DNA of 64,000 bases. Source: Streptomyces sp. XY006. Lineage in GTDB: Bacteria; Actinomycetota; Actinomycetes; Streptomycetales; Streptomycetaceae. Below are positions 1-10,053 of the stretch, piece by piece. A model generated the notes under the pieces. It saw only the letters and a list, made by a program, of their open reading frames with translations, was not told the origin of the DNA and made no database searches. The stretch is from the NCBI RefSeq assembly GCF_002237655.1, contig NZ_NOKT01000007.1:1-64000 (forward strand). The letters are read 5' to 3'. Position 1 is the first letter of the stretch, and each line of letters opens with the position of its first letter. The translations under genes were made by a program, and so were the position numbers.

Positions 1-3000
1 CGGGCGAACCGGTTGGCGCACTGGCTGGTGGAGCGGGGTGCGGGGCCGGAGCGGCTGGTGGCGGTGCGGGTGCCGCGGTCGGTGGATCTGCTGGTTGCGG
101 TGTACGCGGTGGTGAAGTCCGGTGCGGCGTACGTGCCGCTGGACGTCGACCTGCCCGAGGACCGGGTGCGGCATGTGCTGGACAGTGCGCGGCCGTTGCT
201 GGTGCTGGAGGAGGGGCTGCCGGATGTGTCGGGGTATCCGGAGGGCGATCCGGTGCGGGAGCTGGTGCCGGACCACGCGGCGTATGTGATCTACACGTCG
301 GGTTCGACCGGTGGTCCCAAGGGCGTGCCGGTGGCACACCGGTCGATCATGAACCGGATCCGGTGGGGCCTGGACCACTTCGACGTCGGCGTCGAGGACC
401 GCATGATGGTCAGCACCTCGGCCTCCTTCGACGCCTCGGTGCCCGAGATGTTCGCCAACCTGCAGATGGGCGCCTCCGTCGTCGTCGCACGCGCCGACGG
501 GCACCGCGACCCCGCCTACCTGGCCGAGCTGATCCAGCGCGAGCGGGTGACCGGCGCGTTCTTCGTGCCGTCCCTGCTGTCCGCCTTCGTCGCCGAGCCA
601 CTGGCCAAGCAGTGCACCACCCTGCGCTGGATCGAGGTCGCCGCCGAGGCGTTCCCGGCCGCCCTCGCCAACCGCTTCACCGAACTGCTCCCCGGGTGCT
701 CCGCCAACAACCTCTACGGACCCACCGAGGCGACCGTCGAGGTCACCGGATGGGAGCACGTCCCCGGCTCCGACCGGGTGCCGATCGGCGCGCCCATCTG
801 GAACACCCAGGTCTACGTTCTGGATGCCGCGCTGCGCCCCGTCCCGCCCGGCGTGGCCGGCGAGCTGTACCTCGCCGGGGTGTGCCTGGCCCGGGGCTAC
901 CTCGGGCAGACGCCGCTCACCTCGGAACGGTTCGTGGCCTGCCCGTACGGAGCCCCCGGCACGCGCATGTACCGCACCGGGGACCTGGTGCGGTGGACCA
1001 AGGACGGCCAGGTCGACTACATCGGCCGCACCGACTCCCAGGTCAAGGTCCGCGGCTTCCGCATCGAACTGGGCGAGATCGAGCACGTGCTGACCGGGCA
1101 CCCCGCAGTGGCTCAGGCCGCGGTCGTCGTCCGCGACGACCAGAAGGGCGAACAGCGCCTGGTCGCCTACGTGGCACCCGACCCGGACGCCGCGGTGGCC
1201 GACGCCGACGCCCAGGTGGACGAGTGGCGCCAGGTCTACGAGGAGAGCTACGCCGACTCCGCCGAACAGGCCTGGGGCGAGGACTTCCAGGGCTGGAAGT
1301 CGGTGTACGACGGCGAGCCGATCCCCGTGGAGCAGATGCGCGAGTGGCGTGACGCGGCGGTGGCGCAGGTCCTGCGCTTCGCCCCGCGCCGGGTGCTGGA
1401 GGTCGGGGTCGGCTCCGGCCTGCTCCTGGCCCGGATCGTCGGTGAGGTCGAGGAGTACTGGGGCACCGACATCTCGGCCACGGTCGTGGACCGGCTCCGG
1501 GCACAGACCGAGCAGGCCGGTCACGCGGACCGGGTCCGGCTCGCCGCGCAAGCCGCCCACGACGTCTCGGGGCTGCCCCGCGACGCCTTCGACACCATCG
1601 TCGTCAATTCGGTGGTGCAGTACTTCCCGAGCGCCGCCTACCTGGACCTCGTGCTGGGCGAGCTGATGGAACTCCTCGCTCCGGGTGGCCGGCTGATCGT
1701 CGGTGACGTCCGCAACGCCGCCACGCTGCGGCTGCTGACGACTGCGGAGAAGCGGGCCGCCCAGCCACACGCCTCGCACGAGGAGATACGGGCGCTCGTC
1801 GAGCAGGCGCTGCTCGCCGAGCGGGAGCTGGTGGTGGCCCCCCAGTGGTTCACCGAGTGGGCCGCGGACCACGCCGCCGGCGTCGACATCCGGCTGAAGG
1901 AAGGGCGCGCCCACAACGAGCTGACCCGGCACCGCTACGAGGTCGTCCTGCACAATCGGCCGGCCGCCGTCCTCGACCTGGCCGAGGTGCCCGCCCTGGT
2001 GTGGGGCCGCGACGTGACCGACCCGGCGCAGCTGGCCGGCCGGACGGGCGACGGCCCGGTCCGGGTGACCGGGATACCCAACGCGCGGCTGGTCGAGGAG
2101 GCCGCCGCCGCGTCCGCCTCCGGCGTCATGGTCTCGAACGCCCTCCAGGGCACGGCGGTGGATCCGCAGGAGATCGCCGACAGCGCGCGCCGGCAGGGCG
2201 GTGAGGCCGTTCTCACCTGGTCCGCCGAGGCCGCGCACTGCTTCGACGTGGTGCTGCTGCCCGAGCCGAAGACCGTCAGCGGAGGGTTCGTCCCCGGCCC
2301 TGCCACCGGGCGGATGCGGATCAACGCCCCCGCCCTGGCCAAGTCGATCGGCCCCCTCCTGGCCGAACTGCCCGAGTACCTGCGCGACCGCCTGCCCGAC
2401 TACATGGTCCCGGCCACCGTGGTGCCACTCGCGGAGATCCCGCTGAACCCGGCCGGCAAGCTCGACCGGCGCGCGCTGCCCGCGGAACACACCACCACCG
2501 TGAGCAGCGGCGAGCCGCGCAACTCCCACGAGGAGAAGCTGTGCGCCCTGTTCAGCGAGTTGCTGGGCCTGGAAAGGGTGGGGATCGACGACGACTTCTT
2601 CGTGCTCGGCGGGCACTCGCTGCTCGCCACCCGGCTCAGTGCCCGCATCCGCAAGCAGTTCGGCCTCGACGTGCCGCTGCGGACGATCATCCAGTACCCG
2701 ACCGTGGCCGAGCTGGCGGCGCTGGTGCTGATCGGCGGCATCCCCGACGACCACAACGGCTCCTTCGAGGTCGTGCTGCCGCTCAACAGGGACCCCGGGA
2801 CGGGCAAGCCGCCGGTGTGGTTCCTGCACGGCGGAGGCGGCCTCGGCTGGGCGTACTTCACCTTCGTCCCCTACGTCCAGGACCGCACGGCCTACGCCCT
2901 GCAGTCCCGCGGCTCCAACGGCACGGATCCGCTGGCCGGTTCCGTCCAGGAGATGGTCGACGACTACCTCGCCGAGATCCTCCGCATCCAGCCGGAAGGC

Positions 3001-3495
3001 CCCTTCCACCTCGTCGGCTGGTCCTACGGCGGCCCGATCGCGCACGCCCTCGCGGTGGAACTGGACCGGCTCGGGCACCGGGTCGACCTCGTCGCCGTAC
3101 TGGACGCCCAGCCGGCGACCAGCCACCCGGAGAGCGGGTTCAAACAGGTCTCCGGCAGGACGCCGGACCTGTACCGGGCGGACGTCGAGGAGGTCTTCGG
3201 CCAGTTCATGAACACCAGCAGCATGGACGACTTCCTGGACACCATGTCGAAGGTGGGCGCCAACAACCTGAACAAGATGGGTGACTTCGAATCGCCGGTC
3301 TACCGTGGCGACCTGCTGTACTTCAACGCCAGACTCGACAAGACCGAGGAGGTCTCCTCCTGGGGGCCCGACTGGCGGCCGCACGTCCTCGGCTCCATCG
3401 AGGAGCACGCCGTGGACGCCACGCACCACGACCTGCACATGCCCAGGCCCGCGGGACAGATCATGAGCGTCATCGCAGAGCGGCTGGCGCGGTGA
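1..3495 (+). CDS. NRPS terminal module, A-MT-PCP-TE (5' end outside window)
   Basis: Partial gene: the reading frame is open from base 1, in the middle of an adenylation domain. Visible order: A domain core A3 ([11 protein letters not shown], about nt 283-330), NxYGPTE (706-729), a methyltransferase inserted after core A8 (about 1210-1960, SAM motif [12 protein letters not shown], followed by NSVVQYFP as in N-methyltransferase insertions), core A10 (NPAGKLDR), a carrier domain (GGHSL, Ser codon 2617-2619) and a type I thioesterase (GWSYGG, Ser codon 3022-3024; His in THHDLH). So this is the last module: it activates and methylates one residue, then releases or cyclises the chain. The eye-read specificity code is DAPFEALVE(K), which I do not match to a substrate. 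Methylation could be N- or O-directed; embedded O-methylating domains are known in kutzneride-type systems. The next gene overlaps by 4 bases. Confidence 0.95.
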   Translation, partial: RANRLAHWLVERGAGPERLVAVRVPRSVDLLVAVYAVVKSGAAYVPLDVDLPEDRVRHVLDSARPLLVLEEGLPDVSGYPEGDPVRELVPDHAAYVIYTSGSTGGPKGVPVAHRSIMNRIRWGLDHFDVGVEDRMMVSTSASFDASVPEMFANLQMGASVVVARADGHRDPAYLAELIQRERVTGAFFVPSLLSAFVAEPLAKQCTTLRWIEVAAEAFPAALANRFTELLPGCSANNLYGPTEATVEVTGWEHVPGSDRVPIGAPIWNTQVYVLDAALRPVPPGVAGELYLAGVCLARGYLGQTPLTSERFVACPYGAPGTRMYRTGDLVRWTKDGQVDYIGRTDSQVKVRGFRIELGEIEHVLTGHPAVAQAAVVVRDDQKGEQRLVAYVAPDPDAAVADADAQVDEWRQVYEESYADSAEQAWGEDFQGWKSVYDGEPIPVEQMREWRDAAVAQVLRFAPRRVLEVGVGSGLLLARIVGEVEEYWGTDISATVVDRLRAQTEQAGHADRVRLAAQAAHDVSGLPRDAFDTIVVNSVVQYFPSAAYLDLVLGELMELLAPGGRLIVGDVRNAATLRLLTTAEKRAAQPHASHEEIRALVEQALLAERELVVAPQWFTEWAADHAAGVDIRLKEGRAHNELTRHRYEVVLHNRPAAVLDLAEVPALVWGRDVTDPAQLAGRTGDGPVRVTGIPNARLVEEAAAASASGVMVSNALQGTAVDPQEIADSARRQGGEAVLTWSAEAAHCFDVVLLPEPKTVSGGFVPGPATGRMRINAPALAKSIGPLLAELPEYLRDRLPDYMVPATVVPLAEIPLNPAGKLDRRALPAEHTTTVSSGEPRNSHEEKLCALFSELLGLERVGIDDDFFVLGGHSLLATRLSARIRKQFGLDVPLRTIIQYPTVAELAALVLIGGIPDDHNGSFEVVLPLNRDPGTGKPPVWFLHGGGGLGWAYFTFVPYVQDRTAYALQSRGSNGTDPLAGSVQEMVDDYLAEILRIQPEGPFHLVGWSYGGPIAHALAVELDRLGHRVDLVAVLDAQPATSHPESGFKQVSGRTPDLYRADVEEVFGQFMNTSSMDDFLDTMSKVGANNLNKMGDFESPVYRGDLLYFNARLDKTEEVSSWGPDWRPHVLGSIEEHAVDATHHDLHMPRPAGQIMSVIAERLAR

Positions 3496-4229
3496 GCGGC
3501 ACCGCAGGGCCCGCACGGGAGCGGGACCGGCCCGTGCTGGTGTGCGCGCCGTTCGCCGGAGCGGGGCCGTCGTTCTTCCACCCGTGGCGGGCGCTGTCCG
3601 CCGGCCGGTGGCGCGTGGTCCCGGTCGAACTGCCCGGCCGCGAGCGGCTGATCCTGCAGACGCCGTACCGCAACGTGGTGGAGGCGGCCCGCGACACGGT
3701 CGACGGCCTCGTCGCCGAGGCGGGGGAGGGCGCGCGGGTCTCACTGTTCGGACACAGCCTGGGCGCCGTGCTCGCCTATGAGCTGACGCACCTGCTGACC
3801 GCGCGCGGCGTGGCCGTCGAGCGGCTGGTCGTGAGCGGCTCGCCCGGTCCCTGGACCCAGCGGGAGAGACGCGCGACCGGCCTGCCCGACGAGGAGTTCC
3901 TCACCCGGGTCGAGGAGTTCGCCGGCTTCCGGCACGAGGCCCTCGACCATCCGGAGATGCGCGAACTGATCCTGCCCGTCCTCCAGGCCGACTGCGAGAT
4001 GCACGAGAACTACGTGCCGAGCACCGGCGAACCGGTCGCGGTGCCCATCTGCTCCCTCCGGGGCGCCCGCGACGGTCTGGTCAGCGCGGACCAGGCACAC
4101 GAATGGCAGAAGGCGACCACCGGCGCCTTCAGCTACGCGGAGTTCCCCGGCGACCACATGTACCTGGTCGACCACGGCCGCGAGGTACTGGACCTGATCG
4201 AGAGCGAGTCCGCCCCGGACACCCCCTGA
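3492..4229 (+). CDS. Type II thioesterase
   Basis: An alpha/beta-hydrolase of the GrsT/TycF family, 245 aa, that clears misprimed or stalled acyl groups from carrier domains. The nucleophile motif GHSLG puts Ser at residue 89. The later acid and His lie in GARDGL and GDHMY, as expected. The GTG start overlaps the TGA of the upstream NRPS (GTGA), so translation is coupled. It is one of three free-standing thioesterase-like proteins in the cluster; the others are at 11,609 (Cys nucleophile) and 35,862. Length and motifs are ordinary for the family. Confidence 0.93.
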   Translation: MSGTAGPARERDRPVLVCAPFAGAGPSFFHPWRALSAGRWRVVPVELPGRERLILQTPYRNVVEAARDTVDGLVAEAGEGARVSLFGHSLGAVLAYELTHLLTARGVAVERLVVSGSPGPWTQRERRATGLPDEEFLTRVEEFAGFRHEALDHPEMRELILPVLQADCEMHENYVPSTGEPVAVPICSLRGARDGLVSADQAHEWQKATTGAFSYAEFPGDHMYLVDHGREVLDLIESESAPDTP

Positions 4230-4344
4230 GGGGTGTCCGCCGGCCGCGGTGCGCGTGGAGTGCACCGCGGCCGGCGGCACACCCGGCGCGACGGTCCGCG
4301 CCGGCCTGCCCACCGTTCGACAAGGATGCCGAGGAGAGCACCAC

Positions 4345-5577
4345 ATGGACGAGCCCATCGTCAGCCTGACCGACCCCGAGTTCGTGGAGGACCCGGTCTG
4401 CGCCTACGCGCGCCTGCGGGAGCGGTCCCCGCTCGTCCGCGTCGGATTCCCCGGCGGGCCGCGCGTCTGGCTGATCACGCGCAACGAGGACATCAAGACG
4501 GCGCTGAGCGACCCGCGGCTCGTCGTGGACCACACCAACGTGCCGGGACACCGCGGGCCGAGCCTGGTGGACCAGATGGTCGCCTCCCTGGACCTGCCGG
4601 ACGAGTTCCGGGACTACGTCGCGGCCAACATGATGCTCAAGGACGGCCGGGACCACGCGCGCCAGCGCCGCCTCGTCACCCCGGCGTTCACCGTCCGCCG
4701 CATCAAGGAACTGCGCCCGCGCATCGAGGAGATCTCCGCCCGCCTCCTGGACGACCTGGCGAGCAAGGGGAGCGGCGACCTCATCGAGGACTACTCCTCC
4801 CCCCTGACCGGCACCGTCATCTGCGAGCTCATCGGCATCGACGAGGCCGACCAGCCCCAGGTGCGCAAGTGGATGAACGACTACGCCGACGCCGACGCCG
4901 ACCTCGCCGAGAGCGCCCAGGGCATGGTCGACTACGTGCGCAAGCTCATCGTGCGCCGCAGGGCGGAACCGGCGGACGACATGATCTCCACTCTGGTGCA
5001 GACCAGCGACGAGGACGGCGACCGGCTCAGCGAGGCCGAGATCATCTCGATGGTGCTGCTCGTGGTGAACAACGGGCACCACTCCACGTCCCACTTCATC
5101 CCGAACGCGGTCCTCGCGCTCCTCGACAACCCCGGCCAGCTGGCTCTGCTGAGGGCCAGGCCGCAGGCCCTGCCGCACGCCGTCCACGAACTGATGCGGG
5201 TGGCGAACCCCGTACCGGCCGCCGGCCCCCGCTACGCCACGGAGGACCTGGAGTTCGCCGGGACGCCGATCCGCCGGGGCGACGCCCTCATCGGCTCCCT
5301 GGTCTCCGCCAATCACGACCCGGACGTCTTCCCCGAGCCCGGACGGTGCGACGTGGAGCGCGTCCTGCCGCGCGGGCAGAGCCACCTGGCCTTCGGCGCC
5401 GGCCCGCACTACTGCACCGGTGCGGCCCTGGCCAACCTGGAGGGCGAGATAGCCATCGACCACCTGATGCTCCGGCGCGACACCCTGGAGGTCACCGTGG
5501 ACCGCGCCGATCTGACCTACACCGAGGCCACTCCCGGCGGCGCCCGGCTGCTCGACGCGCTGCCGGTCCGGCTGTGA
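4345..5577 (+). CDS. Cytochrome P450, atypical I-helix
   Basis: A 410-aa bacterial class I P450. The heme loop FGAGPHYCTG supplies the Cys ligand and the K-helix has ExxR (ELMR). The I-helix, normally AGxE/DTT, reads NNGHHST here (nt 5062-5100): the acid of the acid-alcohol pair is His and the Thr is Ser. That is uncommon and suggests altered oxygen activation or a role on a carrier-bound substrate. The start is the ATG at 4345, preceded by GAGGAG; an in-frame extension to 4249 lacks a ribosome binding site. It is followed by a strong hairpin, so it ends the first operon. Likely jobs are alpha-hydroxylation of the polyketide side chain or hydroxylation of an amino acid residue; the sequence does not decide. 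Confidence 0.94.
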   Translation: MDEPIVSLTDPEFVEDPVCAYARLRERSPLVRVGFPGGPRVWLITRNEDIKTALSDPRLVVDHTNVPGHRGPSLVDQMVASLDLPDEFRDYVAANMMLKDGRDHARQRRLVTPAFTVRRIKELRPRIEEISARLLDDLASKGSGDLIEDYSSPLTGTVICELIGIDEADQPQVRKWMNDYADADADLAESAQGMVDYVRKLIVRRRAEPADDMISTLVQTSDEDGDRLSEAEIISMVLLVVNNGHHSTSHFIPNAVLALLDNPGQLALLRARPQALPHAVHELMRVANPVPAAGPRYATEDLEFAGTPIRRGDALIGSLVSANHDPDVFPEPGRCDVERVLPRGQSHLAFGAGPHYCTGAALANLEGEIAIDHLMLRRDTLEVTVDRADLTYTEATPGGARLLDALPVRL

Positions 5578-5596
5578 GGAGCTGACCGGCCCCTTG

Positions 5597-5640
5597 TGCG
5601 CCGGGCCCCCGGACGCGGCGGCGTCCGGGGGCCCGGCGCA
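5597..5640. terminator. Bidirectional hairpin terminator
   Basis: Perfect inverted repeat with 20-bp GC-rich arms and a 4-nt loop (GGCG), between the converging P450 and aminotransferase genes. There is no long T tract, which is usual in Streptomyces. Confidence 0.85.
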
Positions 5641-5654
5641 TGAGCAGCGGCGCG

Positions 5655-6983
5655 TCAGCGCCCCCGCTGGTCCTCCACGAGGTCGCCCAGCCGGTCCACG
5701 CCTAGGACGATCTCCTCCGGAGTGAGCACACTGAAGGAGAGCCGTGCCTGGTGGAATCCGGAGGTGCCGGCGTAGAAGTGGTGCATGGGCGTCCACAGCA
5801 CGCCGAACTTGGAGGCCGAGTACTCGAGCATCTCCTCGTCCGCCACGAACGGCAGGGTGACGACGACGAACATCCCGCCCTGCGGCGCGTTCCACGAGAC
5901 CTCCCGCGGCCGTCCCGGTACCGGCGGGAAGACCGACGCGAGCCGGTCGAGCACCGCGGCCAGGTTCCGCCGGTAGACCCCGGCCTCCCGCGCGGTGGCG
6001 CGCTGGAGGCTGAACCCGTTCTCGATGAGGTATCCGCCGATCACCGCCTGGGCGACGGTCGAGGTGTTGAGCGTCACCATGCTCTTCAGCTTGGCGAGAT
6101 GGTCGGCCAGGAGCACGGGGCCGGCGGCGCGGTCCCCCGCCGAGGAGACGGGCTGGTCGGCGATGATGTAACCCACCCGGGCACCGGCGAAGGCGGACTT
6201 GGCGAAGGACCCGAGGTGGATCACCTGGCGGTGCTCGTCCAGCGACTTGAGCATGGGCAGCCGCGAACCGTCGGCGGAGAAGAACGAGTAGGGATTGTCC
6301 TCGAGCACGAGGATCCGCTCCCGCCGTGCCAGCGCCAGCAGGGCGACCCGGTCCGCCGTCGACATGCTGGCGCCGCTCGGATTGGCGAAGTCCGGGACGA
6401 CGTAACAGGCGCGCGGACGCAGTCCTTCGCGGCGCGCTGCGGCTATCTGCCGTTCGAGGTCGTCCAGGTCGATACCGCCGGTGCCCTCGCGGACGGGACG
6501 CAGAGGCGCGCCGGCCACGCGGGCCGCGCCGATGAACCCCACGTAGTTGGGCTCCGCGGCCAGGATGACGTCGCGGCTGTCGCGGACCAGGGCGCGCAGC
6601 AGGATCACCATCGCCTCCTGGCAGCCGGTGGTCACCACGATGCTCTCCGGGTCGACGGTCAGACCCTCGTCGACCTCCAGTTGACGGGCTATCAGTTCGT
6701 GGATGAAGCCCTTGGTCCGGCCGTACTGGAAGAAGGTGCGCCGCACCTGCTCGGAGGGGAGGCCGACCTCGTCCTCCAAGTGGCGCCGGAACGCCGTCAG
6801 ATGGCGGGACAGGTCCTCGACGTCGTAGAAACCCTCGAACGGGCGGCCGGCCGAGAAGGAGACCGCGCTCGGGTAGCGTCCGGCGAGTTCGTTGAGCAGG
6901 GTCATGGAGGTCAGCGCGGGGTCGTCCACCGACTCGTGCAGGTCCGTGATGCTCAGGAACGGGGGCGCCGGGTGTACGGCCAT
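5655..6983 (-). CDS. PLP-dependent aminotransferase, class I/II (2-aminoadipate/MocR-domain type)
   Basis: A fold-type I aminotransferase of 442 aa, closest by motif to the LysN/MocR-domain group. Visible landmarks are the nucleotide-binding turn TTGCQEA, PDFANPSG, LEDNPYSFF with the Asp/Tyr that hold PLP, and the Schiff-base Lys in GSFAKS. The start is the ATG at 6983, with GAGG about 12 nt upstream; a longer frame to 7163 is low in protein-like composition. It is transcribed away from the PhyH gene, and the shared upstream region contains palindrome copy A, which ties it to the cluster. It probably aminates a keto precursor of a nonproteinogenic residue, but the substrate is not readable from the sequence. 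Confidence 0.9.
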   Translation of the reverse strand: MAVHPAPPFLSITDLHESVDDPALTSMTLLNELAGRYPSAVSFSAGRPFEGFYDVEDLSRHLTAFRRHLEDEVGLPSEQVRRTFFQYGRTKGFIHELIARQLEVDEGLTVDPESIVVTTGCQEAMVILLRALVRDSRDVILAAEPNYVGFIGAARVAGAPLRPVREGTGGIDLDDLERQIAAARREGLRPRACYVVPDFANPSGASMSTADRVALLALARRERILVLEDNPYSFFSADGSRLPMLKSLDEHRQVIHLGSFAKSAFAGARVGYIIADQPVSSAGDRAAGPVLLADHLAKLKSMVTLNTSTVAQAVIGGYLIENGFSLQRATAREAGVYRRNLAAVLDRLASVFPPVPGRPREVSWNAPQGGMFVVVTLPFVADEEMLEYSASKFGVLWTPMHHFYAGTSGFHQARLSFSVLTPEEIVLGVDRLGDLVEDQRGR

Positions 6984-7315
6984 AGTCACGCCATCCTCAT
7001 CCGTAGGACACGTTGGACACGCTGGGCACATCGGGTACCTCACGTGGGGCCGGAGCCGAGCTGTCGGGACGGCCCTGGACGGGAGGTGGTCACCGCGCTC
7101 GGCCATGCTCCGCACCGGGGAGACGGGAGCCGCCGCGTCGCCTGCGCCCCCGGGGCGCGGCACACGCAGCGCGGGGTGCGAAGCCGCCTCGTCGGGCCCT
7201 CATATTAGACGCGTGACATGACGCACCGCAGTGCTTGGAAGCGCACAGCGGGACAGGGGATGAATTTCGCGGTGTGCGCCGATCCGCCCACGCGACAGGC
7301 GGGTGCGCCCGTGCC

Positions 7316-7333
7316 TGTCCCGTCAGCGGGACA
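7316..7333. promoter_or_regulatory. Cluster palindrome, copy A
   Basis: TGTCCCGTCAGCGGGACA: 7-bp perfect arms TGTCCCG/CGGGACA around TCAG. It lies between divergent genes, 440 bp before the PhyH start and 332 bp before the aminotransferase start. One of five copies in the window; proposed regulator-binding site. Confidence 0.75.
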
Positions 7334-7406
7334 CACCCGAGAAGCGACAAGGACCGCCCTTTCTCACCGGTGCCTCGCCGGAGCCCCAGGGACGGCGCGA
7401 GGAACA

Positions 7407-7435
7407 TTGACACCCTTCCACGCGGCGGACAGAGT
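7407..7435 (+). promoter_or_regulatory. Possible promoter toward PhyH oxygenase
   Basis: A perfect -35 hexamer TTGACA (7407-7412) followed after 17 bases by a weak -10 (CAGAGT). It lies 73 bp downstream of palindrome copy A. The -10 is poor, so this is tentative. Confidence 0.3.
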
Positions 7436-7773
7436 GTTGAACCGCCGGGGAACCGGCGAAAGGCGCGGGGGAGTTCCGCTGCGACCGGCCGGCGACAGCC
7501 GGCCGAAGGACCGCCGGCGGACCCGAATTCCGTCCCGCACGCCGTGCACGCGACACATGAACCGCGTCCGCCGGTACGACGTCACATGGCCGGGCGGTCG
7601 CCCCCGTCGACCCCGCCCGAGCTGCCGGCGACGCCGCGCCGGCACCCCGGCCCGCCACTTTTCCACGTCCGGAGCCGTAAACCGCCGAAGTCCGCCGAGC
7701 GGAATTCCGCCACGGCTCCGAGAACGTGTCCCGCACATCGGCATCACCTCACCAACCGAAAAGGAAGTGACGC

Positions 7774-8700
7774 ATGAACACACTGGGCGAGGGCGTACTG
7801 GAGAAAGCCGCGGCGGAATACGCCGAACAGGGCTTCTCCATCATCCGCGGCGTCGTGCCGCGGGATCTGCTGGACGAGGTGCGTGCCCACGTCGACTGGC
7901 TCACCGGCAAGTACCCGGATCTGCGTCCCGAGCATCTGCACCACCCGCTGATCCGCAATGACGCCTTCTGGGCCCGGCTGGTCTCGGACTCCCGCCTGGT
8001 GGACATCGCGGAGTTCTTCCTCGGGCCGGATCTCGCGTGCTTCACCGCCCACTACATCTGCAAGCCCCCGTACGACGGGCAGCCCGTGCTGTGGCACCAG
8101 GACGGGGCGTACTGGACGCTGAGCCCGATGGAGGCCCTGACGGTGTGGCTGGCCGTCGACGAGAGCACCACCGAGAACGGCTGCCTGCGGATGATCCCCG
8201 GAAGCCACGAACTGCCGCTGCACAAGCCGCAGGCGCGCACCGACCAGCCCAACATGCTCTTCTCCAGCTCCGACGAGACGCTGGTGCAGGAGTGGGTGGA
8301 CAAGCGCGGAGTCGTGGACATCGAGCTCCAGCCGGGTGACGTGTCGATCCACCACCCCCACCTGCTGCACTACTCGGAGCCGAACACCTCCGCCAAGCGC
8401 CGCTGCGGTCTGGACATCGGTTACATCTCGACGGCCACGCGGATCCACAGCGAGGGCATCTACCTCGACCCGCTGCTCGTGCGCGGGACCGACGCCGCCG
8501 GCCTCAACCAGTACCGTCCCTTCCCGGCCTACCAGGAGGGCGAGTCGATTCCCTTCGCCGGCCGGGAGGAGTGGAACGAGAAGGTGGCCGTGCGCAACGA
8601 AGCGCTGCCGTCGAGCTCCTGGGACCCGGCGCAGGAGAGCCCGATCGAGACGACCCGGCACATGATCGACCGCCTGCGCGAGGGCACCGTCAAGAGCTGA
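7774..8700 (+). CDS. Phytanoyl-CoA dioxygenase (PhyH) family Fe(II)/2-oxoglutarate oxygenase
   Basis: 308 aa, the usual length for bacterial PhyH hydroxylases of secondary metabolism. The iron-binding facial triad is visible as HxD in WHQDGAYW and the distal His in the HHPHLLHYS segment, with a following Arg (KRRCG) to hold 2-oxoglutarate. The MIPGSH motif is also typical. AAGGAAG precedes the ATG by about 8 bases. It is preceded by palindrome copy A and followed by a strong terminator, so it is probably monocistronic. Probable role: hydroxylation of a free or carrier-bound amino acid (for example a Leu or piperazate carbon) of the peptide. The substrate is inferred only from context. Confidence 0.92.
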   Translation: MNTLGEGVLEKAAAEYAEQGFSIIRGVVPRDLLDEVRAHVDWLTGKYPDLRPEHLHHPLIRNDAFWARLVSDSRLVDIAEFFLGPDLACFTAHYICKPPYDGQPVLWHQDGAYWTLSPMEALTVWLAVDESTTENGCLRMIPGSHELPLHKPQARTDQPNMLFSSSDETLVQEWVDKRGVVDIELQPGDVSIHHPHLLHYSEPNTSAKRRCGLDIGYISTATRIHSEGIYLDPLLVRGTDAAGLNQYRPFPAYQEGESIPFAGREEWNEKVAVRNEALPSSSWDPAQESPIETTRHMIDRLREGTVKS

Positions 8701-8708
8701 CCACGCGT

Positions 8709-8755
8709 ACCGGCCGATGGCCCGCCGCCTCATCCGCGGTGGGCCATCGGCCGGT
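8709..8755. terminator. Bidirectional hairpin terminator
   Basis: 20-bp arms (one G.T wobble) and a 7-nt loop between the converging PhyH gene and the proline-hydroxylase-like gene. Confidence 0.85.
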
Positions 8756-8781
8756 CGGCTGCTGCGGCGGCGCCGCGTCGT

Positions 8782-9618
8782 TCACCAGTCGAACGTCTCC
8801 CCGTCGCCCCGCTTCTCGGCACAGTACGTACGGAAGGCCTGGGCCTTGGCCACCATGTCGTCGTCGCCGGTCAGGCGCGCGGCCTCCACATACCAGTCGA
8901 AGGCCGCCGTGGCGTGTGCGTGCCGCTCGAAGTGCAGTTCGGCGAAGCGGCGGAAGGCCGGCCGCATCGTCTCCGGGGTGAAGTCCCGCCCCGACTCGAT
9001 GAGTTCGCGGAGCTCGGCGTCGGTCGGCTCGGGCCGCTCGACGATGCGGACCGGCTCGGTCGCGGGTACCTCGTTGCGGATCTCGATCGGCTCCTCGGAG
9101 TCCGCGAAATCCAGGCACAGGGAGAGCCGCGCGGTCCGGGATGTGCTGCGTGCGGAGTGCGGGTCGGTCGAATGGATCTTCCAGACCTCGCCGCGGCGGA
9201 TGTGGTAGACGGACTCGTTCTCGGAGTGCAGGGACTCCTCGCTGGTGCGCAGCGGAACCTGGAGACGGGTGCCCGGCTCGGAGAACTCGAGGAAGTCCAC
9301 GTGCGGCGAGATCAGCCCGTCCCGGAGACTGAAGACACGCACCCACTGCAACCGGTCCAACGGGAAGTTGTCGGTCACCAGAGCCATGATGTTCGGCAGC
9401 CTTTTGCCCAGATCCGTCAGGGTCAGCCGGCCGTCGTGCGGGCGGAACGCGGTGTCGGAGTCGGCGCCCGTGCCGTTCGCGAGCACATGCGACGACCATG
9501 AGCCGAACGTGAAGGCGTCATAGTCTCCCCCGTAGTCGTGGCCGTCCACGACGGACAACTCGGATTCCAGGTCGTACGCGTCGATGGGCAGCACCGCAAG
9601 CCGTTGCGACTTGAGCAA
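8782..9618 (-). CDS. L-proline 3-hydroxylase-like Fe(II)/2-oxoglutarate oxygenase
   Basis: 278 aa, similar in length and layout to the Streptomyces cis-3-proline hydroxylase: an Asp/Asn-hydroxylase-type jelly roll with HxD in ISPHVDF, a charged loop ending SVYHIRRGEVW, the distal His in DPHSA, the Arg-containing SLCLDF strand, and an alpha-helical C-terminal region ending near GDGETFDW. From memory the reference enzyme has the same blocks (PHRDF, VIHMRTGEIW, SLCVDF). The start is TTG at 9618 with a strong GGAGGGG 6 bases upstream; no better start is seen. In polyoxypeptin biosynthesis a hydroxylase makes 3-hydroxy-3-methylproline, so proline, 3-methylproline or piperazate are the candidate substrates. 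It diverges from the carrier-protein operon across palindrome copy B. Confidence 0.88.
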   Translation of the reverse strand: MLKSQRLAVLPIDAYDLESELSVVDGHDYGGDYDAFTFGSWSSHVLANGTGADSDTAFRPHDGRLTLTDLGKRLPNIMALVTDNFPLDRLQWVRVFSLRDGLISPHVDFLEFSEPGTRLQVPLRTSEESLHSENESVYHIRRGEVWKIHSTDPHSARSTSRTARLSLCLDFADSEEPIEIRNEVPATEPVRIVERPEPTDAELRELIESGRDFTPETMRPAFRRFAELHFERHAHATAAFDWYVEAARLTGDDDMVAKAQAFRTYCAEKRGDGETFDW

Positions 9619-10053
9619 GAAAATCCCCTCCGGTGAATGGTTGTTTGATGAACACGGAGGTTCGTGGGCGCCCTCCGGGGCGTCACAGTAATTCTTCGAA
9701 AATGCGATGGCAATGACGTGGCCGCCGGGGCGGCGGGCAGCCTTCGAAGCCGGTCGCGAGCGTCGATCCGCTCGCCCGGAAGCACGCGGGATGGCACGAT
9801 GTTAATCCTGAACTTCCCCTGGTGGATGCCGTCCACGAGGCACGTCGCCGCCTTGTCCCGGCGTGCCCACCGTGTCCCGTCGGCGGGACAACCGGGCGCC
9901 GCCGAAGGTCTGCGGCACCCGGTCCGTATCTTTCGAAATCCAATTCCGGGCTTTAGTCTCGTCCGGTGGCCGAAATTCAATGAACTTCCCGCGCGGCATG
10001 TGAATGCCCCCGAAACGGGCCTTTGTGTCCCTCGGAGAAAGGAAGAGGTGGCG
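9619..10053. promoter_or_regulatory. Divergent intergenic region with cluster palindrome copy B
   Basis: 435 bases without a gene, between the hydroxylase (-) and the large PCP-P450-PKS operon (+). It contains palindrome copy B, and about 41 bp downstream of it a weak promoter-like pair (TTTCGA, 17 bases, TAGTCT; 9931-9959). A half-site TTGTCCCG lies near 9853. Confidence 0.55.
9873..9890. promoter_or_regulatory. Cluster palindrome, copy B
   Basis: TGTCCCGTCGGCGGGACA, the exact reverse complement of copies C and D. It ends 163 bp before the start of the free carrier protein that heads the 24-kb operon. Confidence 0.8.

Larger units (their letters stand above)
6984..7773. promoter_or_regulatory. 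Divergent intergenic region, aminotransferase / PhyH
   Basis: 790 bases without a convincing gene. Open frames here are Arg/Pro-rich shadows. It must hold the promoters for both flanking genes. Palindrome copy A (7316-7333) and one promoter-like element (7407-7435) are listed separately. I see nothing else definite. Confidence 0.6.

Noticed and set aside
7218-7961. Open frames in the aminotransferase/PhyH gap as possible small genes
   Set aside because: Composition is not protein-like, no good RBS is present, and they overlap the palindrome and the start of the PhyH gene.
8782-9618. Detoxin/rimosamide-type cluster, suggested by a proline-modifying oxygenase next to NRPS and PKS genes
   Set aside because: The four-protein PKS with KSQ loading and the piperazate genes do not fit that family's small NRPS-PKS layout.
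9931-9959. Promoter TTTCGA-17-TAGTCT downstream of palindrome copy B
   Set aside because: The -35 match is too weak to list as a feature on its own; noted only in the intergenic entry.
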